From the NCBI RefSeq assembly GCF_023856365.1, contig NC_064536.1:36572776-36636775 (forward strand): 64,000 nucleotides of DNA, given 5' to 3'. The notes below the pieces were generated by a model. The model had not been told where the DNA came from. It ran no database searches and saw nothing but the letters and a program-made list of their open reading frames with translations. Shown here one piece after another: positions 42,525-53,222 of this stretch. Both the position numbers and the translations under genes were made by a program. This DNA is from Brienomyrus brachyistius (Eukaryota; Chordata; Actinopteri; Osteoglossiformes; Mormyridae). How positions within the stretch are numbered: the first letter of the stretch is position 1; every line of letters begins with the position of its first letter.

Positions 42525-42622
42525 TTAAGGGCCTTTCTCAGGGCCTCATGGTGACATCACTGTGCTGAGGGACTTTCCGATGACAGGCACAGTGTCCGAA
42601 CCCACTGAGCCACCACAGGACG
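42525..42622 (-). mobile_element. tRNA-derived SINE fragment
   Basis: The minus strand reads TGTGGTGGCTCAGTGGG (box A-like), GTGCCTGTCATCGGAAAG and GAGAAAGGCCCTTAACAC, the same design as the SINE at 18,681-18,920. Confidence 0.65.
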
Positions 42623-42951
42623 CTTAGTAATCAGCCCGAAGATCTCATCCTGGGGGTATGAACATTTTAAAACATTAAAACATTTTTAATGTTTTAAAAA
42701 TTGTGTTCAGAGTGAGAGCTGCCAAACTCTGACCTCTCCCCTTCAGCAGAGGTTGCATTTTGAGTCCTGTGCCCTTTTCACCAAGAAGATCACAGCAGAA
42801 ACACAGAGTTGAATGCTTAGCATTTAGCAAAGCAGACAGTGTGTATCCATGTGTGTAAATAAAGCTGCTGCACTCCTGTGTGCATGTGGGAGTGTCCAGC
42901 TTTTCGGTCCACAGTCCACAGCTTTTGCGCAAAAAAACCTCATACCAACTG

Positions 42952-43409
42952 TGAACAATGTGAGATCATCTGTCCAGAAGTTGAAGCTGAAGTGAGGATG
43001 GACCATGCAAATGACAATGACCCAAAACATTCCAGGAAATCTACCAAGGAATGGCTATCAAGAAAGAAATGGAGAGTTCTGGAATGGTCCGATCTGAAAA
43101 GCCTGGATCTGAATCCTATTGAGATGCTGTGGGGTGATTTGAAGCGGAAGTGCATGCAAGACACCCTTCAAACATCACACACCTTAAGGAATTCTGCATT
43201 GGAGAGCGGGGAAAACTTTCTGCCAGTTGATGTCAGAGATTGATAGATATTATAGGAAATGACTTACTGAGGTTATTTCAGCCAAAGGGGGAAATACTAG
43301 CTATTAGGGCACAGGTTGTCCTAACTTTTTCCTCAGTAGGAATTGGCATCTTAGTTCATTTCTTAAAGAATTAAATATTTGTCCTACTTTTTTTCACATG
43401 ACTGTAGAT
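42952..43409 (+). mobile_element. Tc1-like element fragment, copy 2
   Basis: The plus strand encodes a transposase C-terminus, DNDPKHSRKSTKEWL to LNPIEMLWGDLKRK and NFLPVDVRD, then the terminus ending TTTTTTTCACATGACTG at 43,409. It is the inverted homologue of 25,021-25,600, with the same neighbour on the same side. Confidence 0.85.
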
Positions 43410-44090
43410 GAGACGTGATTATTTATTGGCTCTTTCAGCATGTCAGTTTTGGCCATAGGATGAAGGACTCTGCTGCAGACAGCCCTTATCAATCTGATCA
43501 GACAGTCCAGGAGCTTAAGTGGGTCTTTTTGACCACACTCTGCACCTCACCAAGGATTGACGTCGGGTAAGTAAGGTACAGGAGGTTCTTTGGGTCACCG
43601 TACATTGAATGTAAAACATCTGCCATGTAACAGTGCTTGCTTGTCATGGTCAGGCTCAAATGTAATTTCAGCTCCTCCCACTTATTGAATATTCTTGATA
43701 CAGCAGCTGTACTGAAAGCCAGTATGTGGCACAGACTGCTGTTATTACTAATGTCCTCTCCCCACAGTTTATGGTCTCCTGTAGTGCCCTGTACACTTCC
43801 TTGCTTTTAAGTGAAATGGAGAACCAATTGTATTTTTCCTTGACCAGAAACTCAACAGTACAAGGCAGGGTGGTTTTTGAGGCAGAGCTGACTGCTATTC
43901 CTAAGGAGTGACAAACACAATGGATAAAAACAAGATGTTTTATTTCTTTAAGAATTTTGTAAACACCATTGTATGCCGTGCCAAAGGCAAGCAGGTTCCC
44001 CTTCTTCAGGCCACACTGATCAAGGAAGGAGAAAACTGCCTTGGCGATGGCCTGAATGAGGGACGATTTTTGGTGGCCGATATCACACAC
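43410..44090 (-). pseudogene. hAT-like transposase remnant, copy 2
   Basis: The minus frame 44,090-43,668 is open for about 140 codons: FLDQCGLKKGNLLAFGTA, FIHCVCHSLGIAVSSASKTT, LPCTVEFLVKEKYNWFS, YRALQETINCGERTL. This is the central part of a hAT-type transposase, better preserved than copy 1 at 24,150-25,020. The N- and C-terminal parts are missing. Confidence 0.8.
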
Positions 44091-44311
44091 CTACTGAAAA
44101 TGTAACTTCCGCTACTACGTATGCGCACGCTTACGACTTCTTGGAGGAGGCGTGCCATTTTTATGACATTGCGTCACACTTCATTTGATTTTTGATGAGA
44201 ACATCGACAGTGAGAGGAAAGAGAAGATTTAACCGGATAATGATGGAGACCTTCGACTTTTACTCCGCTTTTAAAACATTTTATTTCGCACAGGGAATTA
44301 ATGCTCAATGT

Positions 44312-44366
44312 GCCATACCACCCTGAACACGCCCGATCTCGTCTGATCTCTGAAGCTAAGCTGGGC
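44312..44366 (+). rRNA. 5S rRNA-like 5' half (pseudogene)
   Basis: GCCATACCACCCTGAACACG and GCCCGATCTCGTCTGATCTC followed by GAAGCTAAGC match the first ~58 nt of vertebrate 5S rRNA with one or two changes. It stops in the internal promoter (after the box A word AAGCTAAGC). The rest of the 5S gene is absent and LINE leader sequence (GGTCCCAAGCCCGGATGAAA) follows directly. It is not a functional 5S gene but a chimera with the RTE element. Confidence 0.85.
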
Positions 44367-47300
44367 CGGTCCCAAGCCCGGATGAAAAAGGAGGAGGGTT
44401 GGGCGTGGGGCTAGCAACCCCATCCCGTGAAAACCCAACCGCTACAGAAACGTCAAAAAGAGAAACAGAGACTAACTTCCTGGAAGATGAAAGATATCTG
44501 ACAACTCAGAGATGCATGACGCTAGATGGTGAAAACCGAAAGGAAGCCACCGAGTTGACCACCCTTCTATCGACCAGGAGAACCAGGAGAACCCTCATCG
44601 GCACATGGAATGTCAGGACCATGTACGAGACAGGCAAGACGGCACAGGTAGCCGCCGAGATGAGAAAGAACAACCTGATCATGCTGGGCATCTGTGAAAC
44701 CAGATGGACACAAGTCAGACAGAGAAAACTGACGACAGGAGAACTTTTGCTGTACTCCGGACATGAAGAGAATAACGCACCCCATACGCAGAGAGTAGGC
44801 TTCATGTTGTCCAAACAAGCACAGAGGGCACTGATTAGATGGGAGGCGCACGGCCCCAGAATCATTACAGCATTCTTCAGAACAAAACACAAGAAGATTC
44901 AACTCAACATCATTCAGGGTTATGCCCCAACCAACGACTCTGATGAAGAAGACAAGGACCAGTTCTACAACAGACTGCAGAAAATCATAGGGGCATTTCG
45001 AGCCAGAGACGTCAGCGTCCTTATGGGGGATTTCAACGCCAAGATTGGACCTGACAACACAGGATATGAACAAGTCATGGGGATCCACGGGCTGGGAGTG
45101 ATGAATGATAATGGAGAGATATTTGCGGAACTGTGTGCGCTCAACAACCTGGTCATTGGAGGCAGCATCTTTCCTCACAAGCAGATCCACAAAAGCACTT
45201 GGGTATCACCGGACAGTTTAACAGAAAACCAGATTGACCACATCTGCATTGGCAAGAAGTTTAGAAGATCCCTTCAGGACGTTAAAGTTAGAAGAGGAGC
45301 AGATGTGGCTTCCGACCATCACCTAGTAGTAGCCAGCATACAGCTGAAGTTGAAGAACTGGAAGGAAACAACACAGTGTAGAGTAAAGTACGATGTCAGC
45401 CGTCTAAAGATATCCAATGTCAGGGAAGAGTTTGGACTTCAGTTAAAGAACAAGTTTGAGATACTACAAGACCTGCACAAGGAAGAGGAAGGAAATAGTG
45501 TGCAAGGCAGTTGGCAAGCAGTTAAAGAGACACTAAGGACAGCCTGTCATGAAGTGGTTGGAATAAAGAAACCTAATCACCTAATCAACAACAGTAGGAC
45601 TAGGGCATCCAAAGCCAAGGCCCAAAAGGAATACGCGGAAGCCCATAGAGCAGTAAAGAAGAGCATTAGGAAGGACAAGAAAGACTACATAGATGGACTG
45701 GCAGCTGAAGCGGAACAGGCAGCGTATAATGGAAACATGAAACAACTGTATGACACAACTAAGAAACTATCTGGAAAGTACAACAGACCAGAGTGACCTG
45801 TCAGAGACAAGGAGGGAAAGGCCATCACAGGATTAGAACAGTAGATGAATAGATGGTCTGAACATTTTGAGGAGCTTCTGAACAGACCAGTACCACCAAA
45901 CCCCCCAAACATCAACCCAGCCACCGAAGATCTCCCCATCAACTGCAGCAGCCCAACAAGGGAAGAGATCAGGAAGGCCATCATTCTGGTGAAGAACGGG
46001 AAGGCAGCAGGACCTGATGACATACCAGCAGAAGCCCTGTAGGCAGACCTGGAAGCTTCGGTCAAGATGCTGTACCCCCTTTTCGAAAAGATCTGGGAAA
46101 AGGAAGAGATACCGACCGGCTGGAAGGAAGGTTACCTAGTCAAGCTTCCAAAAAAAGGGGACCTCAGTAACTGTAACAACTACAGAGGCATCACACTCCT
46201 GTCAGTGCCAGGCAAGGTCTTCAACCGGATCCTCCTAGAGCGGATGAAGGACATCGTCGACCCAAAACTACGAGACGAGCAAGCAGGTTTCCGACAGAAC
46301 CAATCATGCACAGACCAAATCGCAACGCTGCGCATCATAGTATAGCAGTGCTTGGAGTGGAGCACACCATTGTACATCAACTTTGTCGACTATGAGAAGG
46401 CGTTCGACAGTGTGGATCGAGAGACTCTCTGGAAGCTCCTCCGGCACTATGGCATCCCAGCCAAGGTGGTCAACCTGATCAAGAGCTCATACGAGGGAAC
46501 AACCTGCAGAGTGATTCACGGAGGGCAGCTCACCAACAGCTTCCAAGTGAAGACAGGAGTCCGACAGGGGTGCTTGTTATCCCCGTTCCTCTTCCTCATT
46601 GCTATCGACTGGATCATGAAGACATCCACCAGTGAATGCAGAAATGGAATCCAGTGGACCTTGTGGAGCCAATTGGAAGACCTAAACTTTGCAGACGATC
46701 TCGCTCTTCTCTCCCACAGTCAGCAGCAGATGCAAGAGAAGATCAATGTGCTGGCAACCACATCATCACAGGTTGGACTCAACATCCACACGGAGAAGAC
46801 CAAGATTCTGAAGACCAACTCCAACAGCAACAACCCAGTCACCGTGAATGGAAGTTCCCTGGAGGAGGTACAGTCCTTCACCTACCTGGGCAGCATCATC
46901 GACCAGCACGGTGGAACAGATACAGACGTCAAGGCAAGGATCGGCAAAGCAAGAGCCGCCTTCATCCAGCTCAAGAACATCTGGGCTTCCAGAGAACTGA
47001 CCTTGACCACCAAGATCCGTCTGTTCAATTCCAACGTGAAGTCAGTATTGTTGTACGGGGCCGAAACCTGGAGGACAACCAAAACCAACATCCGAAGAAT
47101 CCAGACGTTCATCAACATCTGTCTCAGAATGATTCTCCACATCCGCTGGCCAGACACCATCAGTAACACCAACCTATGGGAAAAGACCTACCAACCTTCA
47201 GTAGAAGCAGAAATCTAGAAGAGAAGATGGGGATGGATAGGGCATACCCTCCGCAAACCACAAACCAGCATCACCAGACAGGCTCTCAGATGGAACCCCC

Positions 47301-47410
47301 AAGGCAAGCGGAAGAGAGGCCATCCAAGAAACACCTGGAGACAAGACCTCGAGGCAGAAATGACAAGGATGGGCTACACCTGGAGACAACAAGAAAGAAT
47401 GGCCCAGGAC
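44360..47410 (+). pseudogene. RTE-type LINE ORF (endonuclease-RT), nonsense-interrupted
   Basis: A single frame runs from 44,360 to the hAT insertion with no frameshift but five stops: TGA 45,794, TAG 45,842, TAG 46,040, TAG 46,343 and TAG 47,216. Endonuclease: GTWNVRTMYETGKTAQVAAE, CETRW, MGDFNAKIG (catalytic Asp/Asn), ENQIDHI and SDHHLV. Reverse transcriptase: GKAAGPDDIPAEAL, YRGITLLSVPGKVFNRIL, FVDYEKAFDSVDRETLW, GVRQGCLLSPFLF, FADDLALLSH (catalytic DD) and FTYLGSIID. The C-terminus has LLYGAETWR and, past the last stop, [21 protein letters not shown]. The wording is that of the RTE-like elements found in fishes, flatworms and others. The reading frame resumes past the hAT element at 56,683. 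Confidence 0.9.
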
Positions 47411-48057
47411 CAGAGGTGGGTAGTAACGCGTTACATTTACTCCGTTACATTTACTTAAGTAACTTTTTGGAAAAATTGTACTTGTAAGAGTAGTTTTAAT
47501 GCATGATACTTTTACTCTTACTTGAGTAAGAAATTTCAAGAAGAAACGGTACTTTTTTTTTTCCAACAATATGTTTATTTGTCTTTTTTTTTTTTTTTTT
47601 TAGAATTTAAATGACATACAACAGAACATCCTCTCAGACACAAAATACAGTTATACCATATATAACATCAATAATGCCCTTTGACACAAGATATCAGGTA
47701 TCAACCAGCTCATATCGAGCTGTTCCGTGAATGAGTAATGTTTCCTAACCATCTTCCTCCTCTTGATCTTCAGTTAAGTCTGTGCCTTCTGCAAAAAGCA
47801 TGAAAGGTCTCCAAATACTTTCAAACAAGTCCTTTTTTCTTTTTAACAAGTATGTAATGCGTTCCAATGGAAGAGTAGCCAACATCTGTTTAACCCATTG
47901 TCCAATACTTGGTCGTTTTTTACATTTCCAATGCAGTGCAATCAACATTTTAGCTTGTAATAAACAAATATCAATAAACAACTTCTCATTTTTTGCATAT
48001 ACTGTGTGCTTGGGTTATAAACCTAAAATTATAAAGGAAGGTTCCAAAGGAAGGTCT

Positions 48058-50088
48058 TTAGAAATAAGACTTCACCGTTTCCTTTATTTTACCCCAAAAT
48101 GTTTTAATTTCTCTACATTCCCAAACACAGTGAAACAGTGTACCCTTTTCGTCCCCACACTTTGTACATATGTCTGGGATATTCGGATTGTATTGGTTTA
48201 GTCTAACAGGGGTGACATAAACACGCATAAGCCACTTGTACTGTAACAATCTCAACCGAGAGTTTATAGTTTGCTTATATGCCTTACGGCAAACCACTTG
48301 CCACTCATCTAGTGACAAATTTATTTTCAGATCTTTCTTCCAAGCTTCTAATTTCAAGGTTGAATTATCTGGGGAGTGTGATAACAATAATTTATAAAAT
48401 TGTGAGATTGCTCCTCTTTTAAGGCTACTTTCACTTATCATTTCTTCTAATTTAGATTTGGGTGGTTTCAATAGGTTTTTTTGTTTTTTTCTTCGTATAT
48501 AACTTCTAAGTTGGAGATACTTGAAAAAATATTTCCTTTGAATGTTATATTTGTGTCTAAGCATGTCAAATGACATCATGTTATCAGAGCCAGTGGGATA
48601 TAGATCTTGAATTTTCTCCAATCCATTTAAAGCCCATTGTTTAAACACTGCATCGGCTCTCCCCGGGGGGAAGTTCTGATTTCCCCAAATTGGGGTTAGC
48701 CGTGATAAAATAACTGGTTCTTTAATGTGCCTTTTAACATTATACCACACTTTAACCATGTTTTTCACTATTGGGTTTTTAGTTTTCTTCATCAAATTAA
48801 CTTCTGTATCAGAAAGAAGGTACAAAGGTAATGGAGGGCTCAAGATGTCACTTTCCATTTCTGTCCACTGGGGAGGGTCCTTTTTACAAAAATAGCACCC
48901 TATAGATCTGAGCTGAGCTGCCCAATAGTACCATTCTATGTTTGGGCACATCAAGCCTCCTTCATCGTAGGGTAAATGGAGTAGTGACAGTCTTATTTTA
49001 GCACGTTTGTTTGACCATATAAAATCAAGAAGCAGTTTCTTAAATGCTTTAAACCAATCAGCAGGGGGTGGCAAGGGAATATTCTGAAAAACATACAACA
49101 GTTTTGGAAGTATATTCATTTTGTAAATATTAATTCGACCTATAAGGGATATGGGAAGAAGACTCCATCTATTGACACTATCTTTAACTTCGTTATTTAT
49201 CGATTCATAATTATGTTGAACAATTAAATCTAAATTTGGAAGGATAAGTATTCCTAAGTAAGTAAATTTAGAAACTGATTTGAATTGTGAAACGGCTACA
49301 GGTGGATTTTCTCTCTCTCCTTTATCTAGCAATAAGATTGATGATTTTAATCTGTTAATTACATATCCTGAAATATGACCAAACCCATCAATTAGTTTTA
49401 ACAAAGCTGGGATTGATGAATTTAGTCGTGAAAGGAATAAAATGATATCATCTGCATATAGCGACAACTTGTGTTCTACCTGACCAACCATGATTCCGGT
49501 TATGTGTGAATGTGACCGTACAGCTATAGCCAAGGGCTCCATTGCTAAAGTAAAGAGCAACGGAGATAACGGACATCCCTGTCGACAACCACGTCCAACC
49601 AAAATTGGCTTAGACACGTTCCTATTTGTTAGAATCTCTGCAGTTGGGTGTAAATATAATAGTTGTATCCACTTTCGAAATTTTGGTCCCAATCCAAATC
49701 GTTTTAACACATCAAAAAGATAGGCCCATTCTATCCTATCAAACGCTTTTTCAGCATCCAGGGATAGGAGGGCCGTATCCTTAGTGTTATCTAATGCTTG
49801 AATAACATTAAGAACCCTCCTAACATTGTATAGACCTTGCCGACCTGACACAAAGCCATTTTGATCCCTATGTATAATCAATGGAAGGGTTTCCTGTAAA
49901 CGAGTTGCTAGTAATTTGCTGATTATCTTAAGATCTGAATTAAGCAGGCTTATTGGCCTCATATTCTCACATTTATCCCTAGATTTTCCAGGCTTAGGCA
50001 ATAGAATAATTAATGCATTTGCCATTGAGTTAGGGAGGTCCCCAACTATAAAAGCCTCCTGTAACATTTCCAATATTGGCCTTACCAA
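48058..50088 (-). pseudogene. L1 ORF2, reverse transcriptase and CCHC part
   Basis: 676 open codons. [56 protein letters not shown] (catalytic Asp), [33 protein letters not shown] (catalytic DD) and FTYLGILI. The C-terminal part has an [18 protein letters not shown] L1 thumb and a CCHC-like [20 protein letters not shown] copies the L1 RNA at the nicked target. ORF2 continues in another frame to about 47,745 (IALHWKCKKRPSIGQWVKQM), so a third small frame change lies near 48,050. Confidence 0.9.
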
Positions 50089-50816
50089 CTTTCCTTTAAA
50101 TTTTTTATAAAAGTCGATTGGAAACCCATCAGTCCAGCTTTTTTTCCTGTGCTCATGTTGTCAATTACTTTGATTATTTCATCTTCTCTAATGTCTGAGT
50201 CTAATTGTAGGCCAAGTTCTTCTGTGATAGTTGGTATGTTTAATTTGTCTAAAAATAGTTTTCTTGTGTTTAGGTCTGTATGGTCTTGAGAATCATAAAG
50301 TTTTTCATAATAATTTCTAAATTCATTATTTATCTCTATTGGATCCACAACTATCTCCCCATTTGTATTTATTATTGTTATGTCTTTTTGTGCTTCCAGT
50401 TTTTTTATTTGCCATGCTAAAATCTTACCGGGCTTTTCTCCCTGTTCATAAAAAGACTGATTTAACCTAAGTATGTTAGAGGCTGCCCTGTCCACTGTAG
50501 CTTTATTATATTGTGCTTTTAACAGCAACAGCTCCTTTTCTACATATGAATTTTTATCTCTAAACATTTGTTCCTCTAAATATTTTATTTCTTCTTCCAA
50601 CTGTTGTCTTTTCTTACGCTGTTCTTTAGATTTTGAAGAGGTATAGGAAATGATATAACCCCTTATACAAGCCTTAAAGGCATCCCACTTGATACTGGCT
50701 GTGGTCTGTGTTGTGTTTAAACAAAAATATTCATCAATTTTATTCCCTACATATCCTATGAAAGATTCATCTTTGAGCCATTTTTGATGTAAACACCACC
50801 TAGGAGGGTCTATCAA
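50082..50816 (-). pseudogene. L1 ORF2, linker to RT start
   Basis: Continues ORF2 after the first frame break: PPRWCLHQKWLKDESF, a Lys/Glu-rich coiled stretch (KEQRKKRQQLEEEIKYLEE), SFYEQGEKPGKILAWQIK, and then the [22 protein letters not shown] lead to the RT fingers. The usual GPDGFP reads GLMGFQS near 50,130, and a second frame break lies at 50,135-50,085. Confidence 0.85.
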
Positions 50817-51543
50817 TAAATCTTTGAGTATATTTTATGTTACATGAAGCATGGTCTGAAATTGTTATACTATCATAGAAACTATCTCCCATATTAGGCA
50901 ACAAATCTGCCGAAATCAGAAAGTAATCTATGCGGGAGTATGTGTTAAATGTTTTAGAGTGACAAGAGTATGTAATATCGGTAGGATTTTGATGTCGCCA
51001 AATATCTACCATCCGTAATTCCTTCATAAAATTCTGGATGATTTCTCTGCTTTTATGATGAGTCTGGTCAGTTCCAGTAGATCGGTCTAGGATTGGATTC
51101 AAAACACAGTTCCAATCTCCACCAATAATAGTTTTACCTGAGAGAGAAGAAATGGTTAGAAATAAATTTGTAAAGAATCGATCATCATCTATATTCGGTC
51201 CATATACATTCACTAAATTGAAATTTTCATGTAAAATTGATCCCTGAATAATCAAATATCTTCCAAATCTATCTTTTATAATATTTGTAACATGCAAAGG
51301 CACCGATTTATGAATCAGTGTAATTACTCCTCGGGCTCTTAATGTAAATGATGATGCATACAACGATCCCTGCCACCTCCTGCTAATTCTGATATTTTCC
51401 TCCTCAAGAGTGTGGGTTTCCTGCAGGAAGACTATTTTAGAGCCCAGATCTTTTATTTTGTTCATAACCTGCTTAATCTTTTTAGGTGTACTCAAGCCTC
51501 TGCAATTCCAGGAAGTATATTTAATTTCAAATTTTTGTGTCAT
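50800..51543 (-). pseudogene. L1 ORF2, endonuclease part
   Basis: Starts with ATG immediately after an in-frame TAG. AP endonuclease blocks are all present: SWNCRGL, VFLQETH (catalytic Glu), VNVYGPN, GGDWNCVLNP (Asp/Asn), SRIDYFLIS and SDHASC (Asp-His). This domain nicks the target DNA. A frame break at about 50,810 separates it from the rest of ORF2. Confidence 0.9.
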
Positions 51544-51878
51544 CTAAACAACATACAATAGTTTTATTTTTGCTCTAAATATATATGTCCGAGAGTTAAC
51601 ACACATTAGAACATTAGAACTAAAAGCTACAAACATTACAAACATCACAACAACAAAACCCCCCAACCCAGCTAGCTGGGTGAAACCCTGAAGTACACTA
51701 CTTCCAACCGCGAACATCGTTAGATTCCTAGAATCTGAACTTTTGTCCCAACATTCACCTGCGACTGTATTCAAGTAATCCATCCTTTTTGAACAGTAAT
51801 TGCATTTGCAACTTCAGTTATGCCTTATCAAAATACCTACACTGTGTAATTGGCATTGGCAGTACCTATTAACATAAG

Positions 51879-52829
51879 TCATTCTGCTTCTACTGTTTCC
51901 ATTTGGATCTTCTGGGCAAAGAGTTTGGCCTCCGTTGGGGAAGTGAACTTGTGGACTTTCTCCTTATATGTCAGCACCAACGTGGATGGGGAAAGAATGC
52001 CATGCCTCACTCCTAGTTTACGTAGTTGATCGCGAACAACATCGAACTGCTTGCGCTGCCTGTGCACCTCCGTAGCGACATCAGCAAACAACTTCACACG
52101 CTGGTTCTTGTAAAAGATATCCTTCTTTGATTTGGCAGTTCTTAGTACGATTTCTTTCTGCTTGTAGTTAAGAAATCTCATAATTACCGTTCTCGGTGAG
52201 GTATTGGTGTCTCTCTTTGGTCCGATGCGGTGGGCCCTTTCCAGGACTAAAGGGTGACGCATTGGGTTTAGCTCCAGCGCGTCTGGCAACCAACTCTCCA
52301 AAAAACCGCACACGTCAAATCCCTCAGAATTTTCAGGGAGACCCACCAGCCTCAGATTATTCAAACGCGATCTATTTTCCATATCGACCACTTTGTCCTC
52401 AAGGTGTTTGTTTCTTGTCTGTAAGCTCTCGACTACCGCTTTCAAGTCAACCTGCTCGTCTTCCACGTTAGACAGACGCACCTCTACCCCAGCCATCCGC
52501 TCTGTACATTCAGTCACCTCCTTTCTTGTTTCTTCTATAGCTTTAAGTACCCCATCAAATCTTCCGGTGAACTCGCTTTTCAAATTGCGTATTTCTCCCA
52601 ATATTTCATCTTTAGCCATATTTAGGAGCTGTTGGTCTTTGCTGGGTAAAATCGGCGCCTCATTATTCACTTCACCCTCGTTAGCTTCTGTGATAGCAGC
52701 ATCAGCGTCCTTCGTAGCGTTAGCATCCCTGCTAGTTGATTGCTCTGCGCCATGCGCTCCAAAGTTTGTTAATTTGGATTGCGTTGTTGATTTAGGCTTA
52801 CCTCTACTGCCTCTTCCAATACCAGACAT
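51879..52829 (-). CDS. L1 ORF1 protein (RNA-binding, Transposase_22 type)
   Basis: 316 residues from ATG (52,829, MSGIGRG) to a stop at 51,879, uninterrupted. The N-terminal ~75 residues are Ser/Thr/Ala-rich and disordered. Then a coiled coil (about 80-150: EILGEIRNLKSEF, ECTERMAGVEVRL, SLQTRNKHLEDKV), needed for trimer formation in this family, leads into the RRM (RSRLNNLRLVGLPENSEG, ERAHRIGP, TVIMRFLNYKQKE) and the C-terminal domain (VATEVHRQRKQFDVVRDQL). It coats the L1 RNA. The start is chosen as the first ATG; upstream codons are in the A-rich leader. Confidence 0.9.
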   Translation of the reverse strand: MSGIGRGSRGKPKSTTQSKLTNFGAHGAEQSTSRDANATKDADAAITEANEGEVNNEAPILPSKDQQLLNMAKDEILGEIRNLKSEFTGRFDGVLKAIEETRKEVTECTERMAGVEVRLSNVEDEQVDLKAVVESLQTRNKHLEDKVVDMENRSRLNNLRLVGLPENSEGFDVCGFLESWLPDALELNPMRHPLVLERAHRIGPKRDTNTSPRTVIMRFLNYKQKEIVLRTAKSKKDIFYKNQRVKLFADVATEVHRQRKQFDVVRDQLRKLGVRHGILSPSTLVLTYKEKVHKFTSPTEAKLFAQKIQMETVEAE

Positions 52830-53222
52830 TTCTGCCTCAATTCCACAGTTTCGAAGTTTTTTTTTTTTTTTTTGGTTCAAGTATAAGGATTAAACAGGAT
52901 TGTTGTAGAGAGCAGGCTCGAACGTGACCGTCTAGCTTGCGGCCATACCGGAAGTCATAATGAAGCGGTACTTTTACTCCGTTATTCTAAGACATATGTT
53001 GCTCGCTACTCGCTACTTTCATTTTAATAATCTGTTATTCGCTACACAGGTGATTTTTTTGTCATACTAGTCCAAGGGTTCTGTCACATGATTCTTTTTC
53101 ACCAATAAAATGTAGCTAATAACGCGTCACTCAGTTTCACCAATCAAATGGAGCCATACAGTCACATGACCACACAAAATTTACGCGGTGCCACACGGAG
53201 CAGTGACTGAAAGGAGAAAACA

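Larger units (their letters stand above)
47557..52965 (-). mobile_element. L1-type LINE, near full length, inside the hAT element
   Basis: Flanked by CGGTACTTTT at 47,547-47,556 and 52,966-52,975. The minus strand runs from a short 5' UTR (52,965-52,830) containing TATGGCCGC, a YY1-like word, and an A-rich tract, through ORF1 (52,829-51,879), a 335-nt spacer and ORF2 (51,543 to about 47,745). It ends in AAATAAACAT, an A-rich stretch and a terminal A run. Two frame breaks in ORF2 prevent autonomous movement. It is antisense to both the hAT transposase and the RTE ORF. Confidence 0.95.

Noticed and set aside
44312..44366. Functional 5S rRNA gene
   Set aside because: Only the first half is present; the rest of the internal promoter and the 3' half are missing.
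44506..45190. Long minus-strand frames opposite the RTE ORF
   Set aside because: Shadows of the plus-strand coding sequence, which carries all endonuclease motifs.
46636..47166. 176-codon plus-strand frame overlapping the RTE RT
   Set aside because: Off-frame shadow of the RT sequence; Gln/Pro/Arg-rich without motifs.
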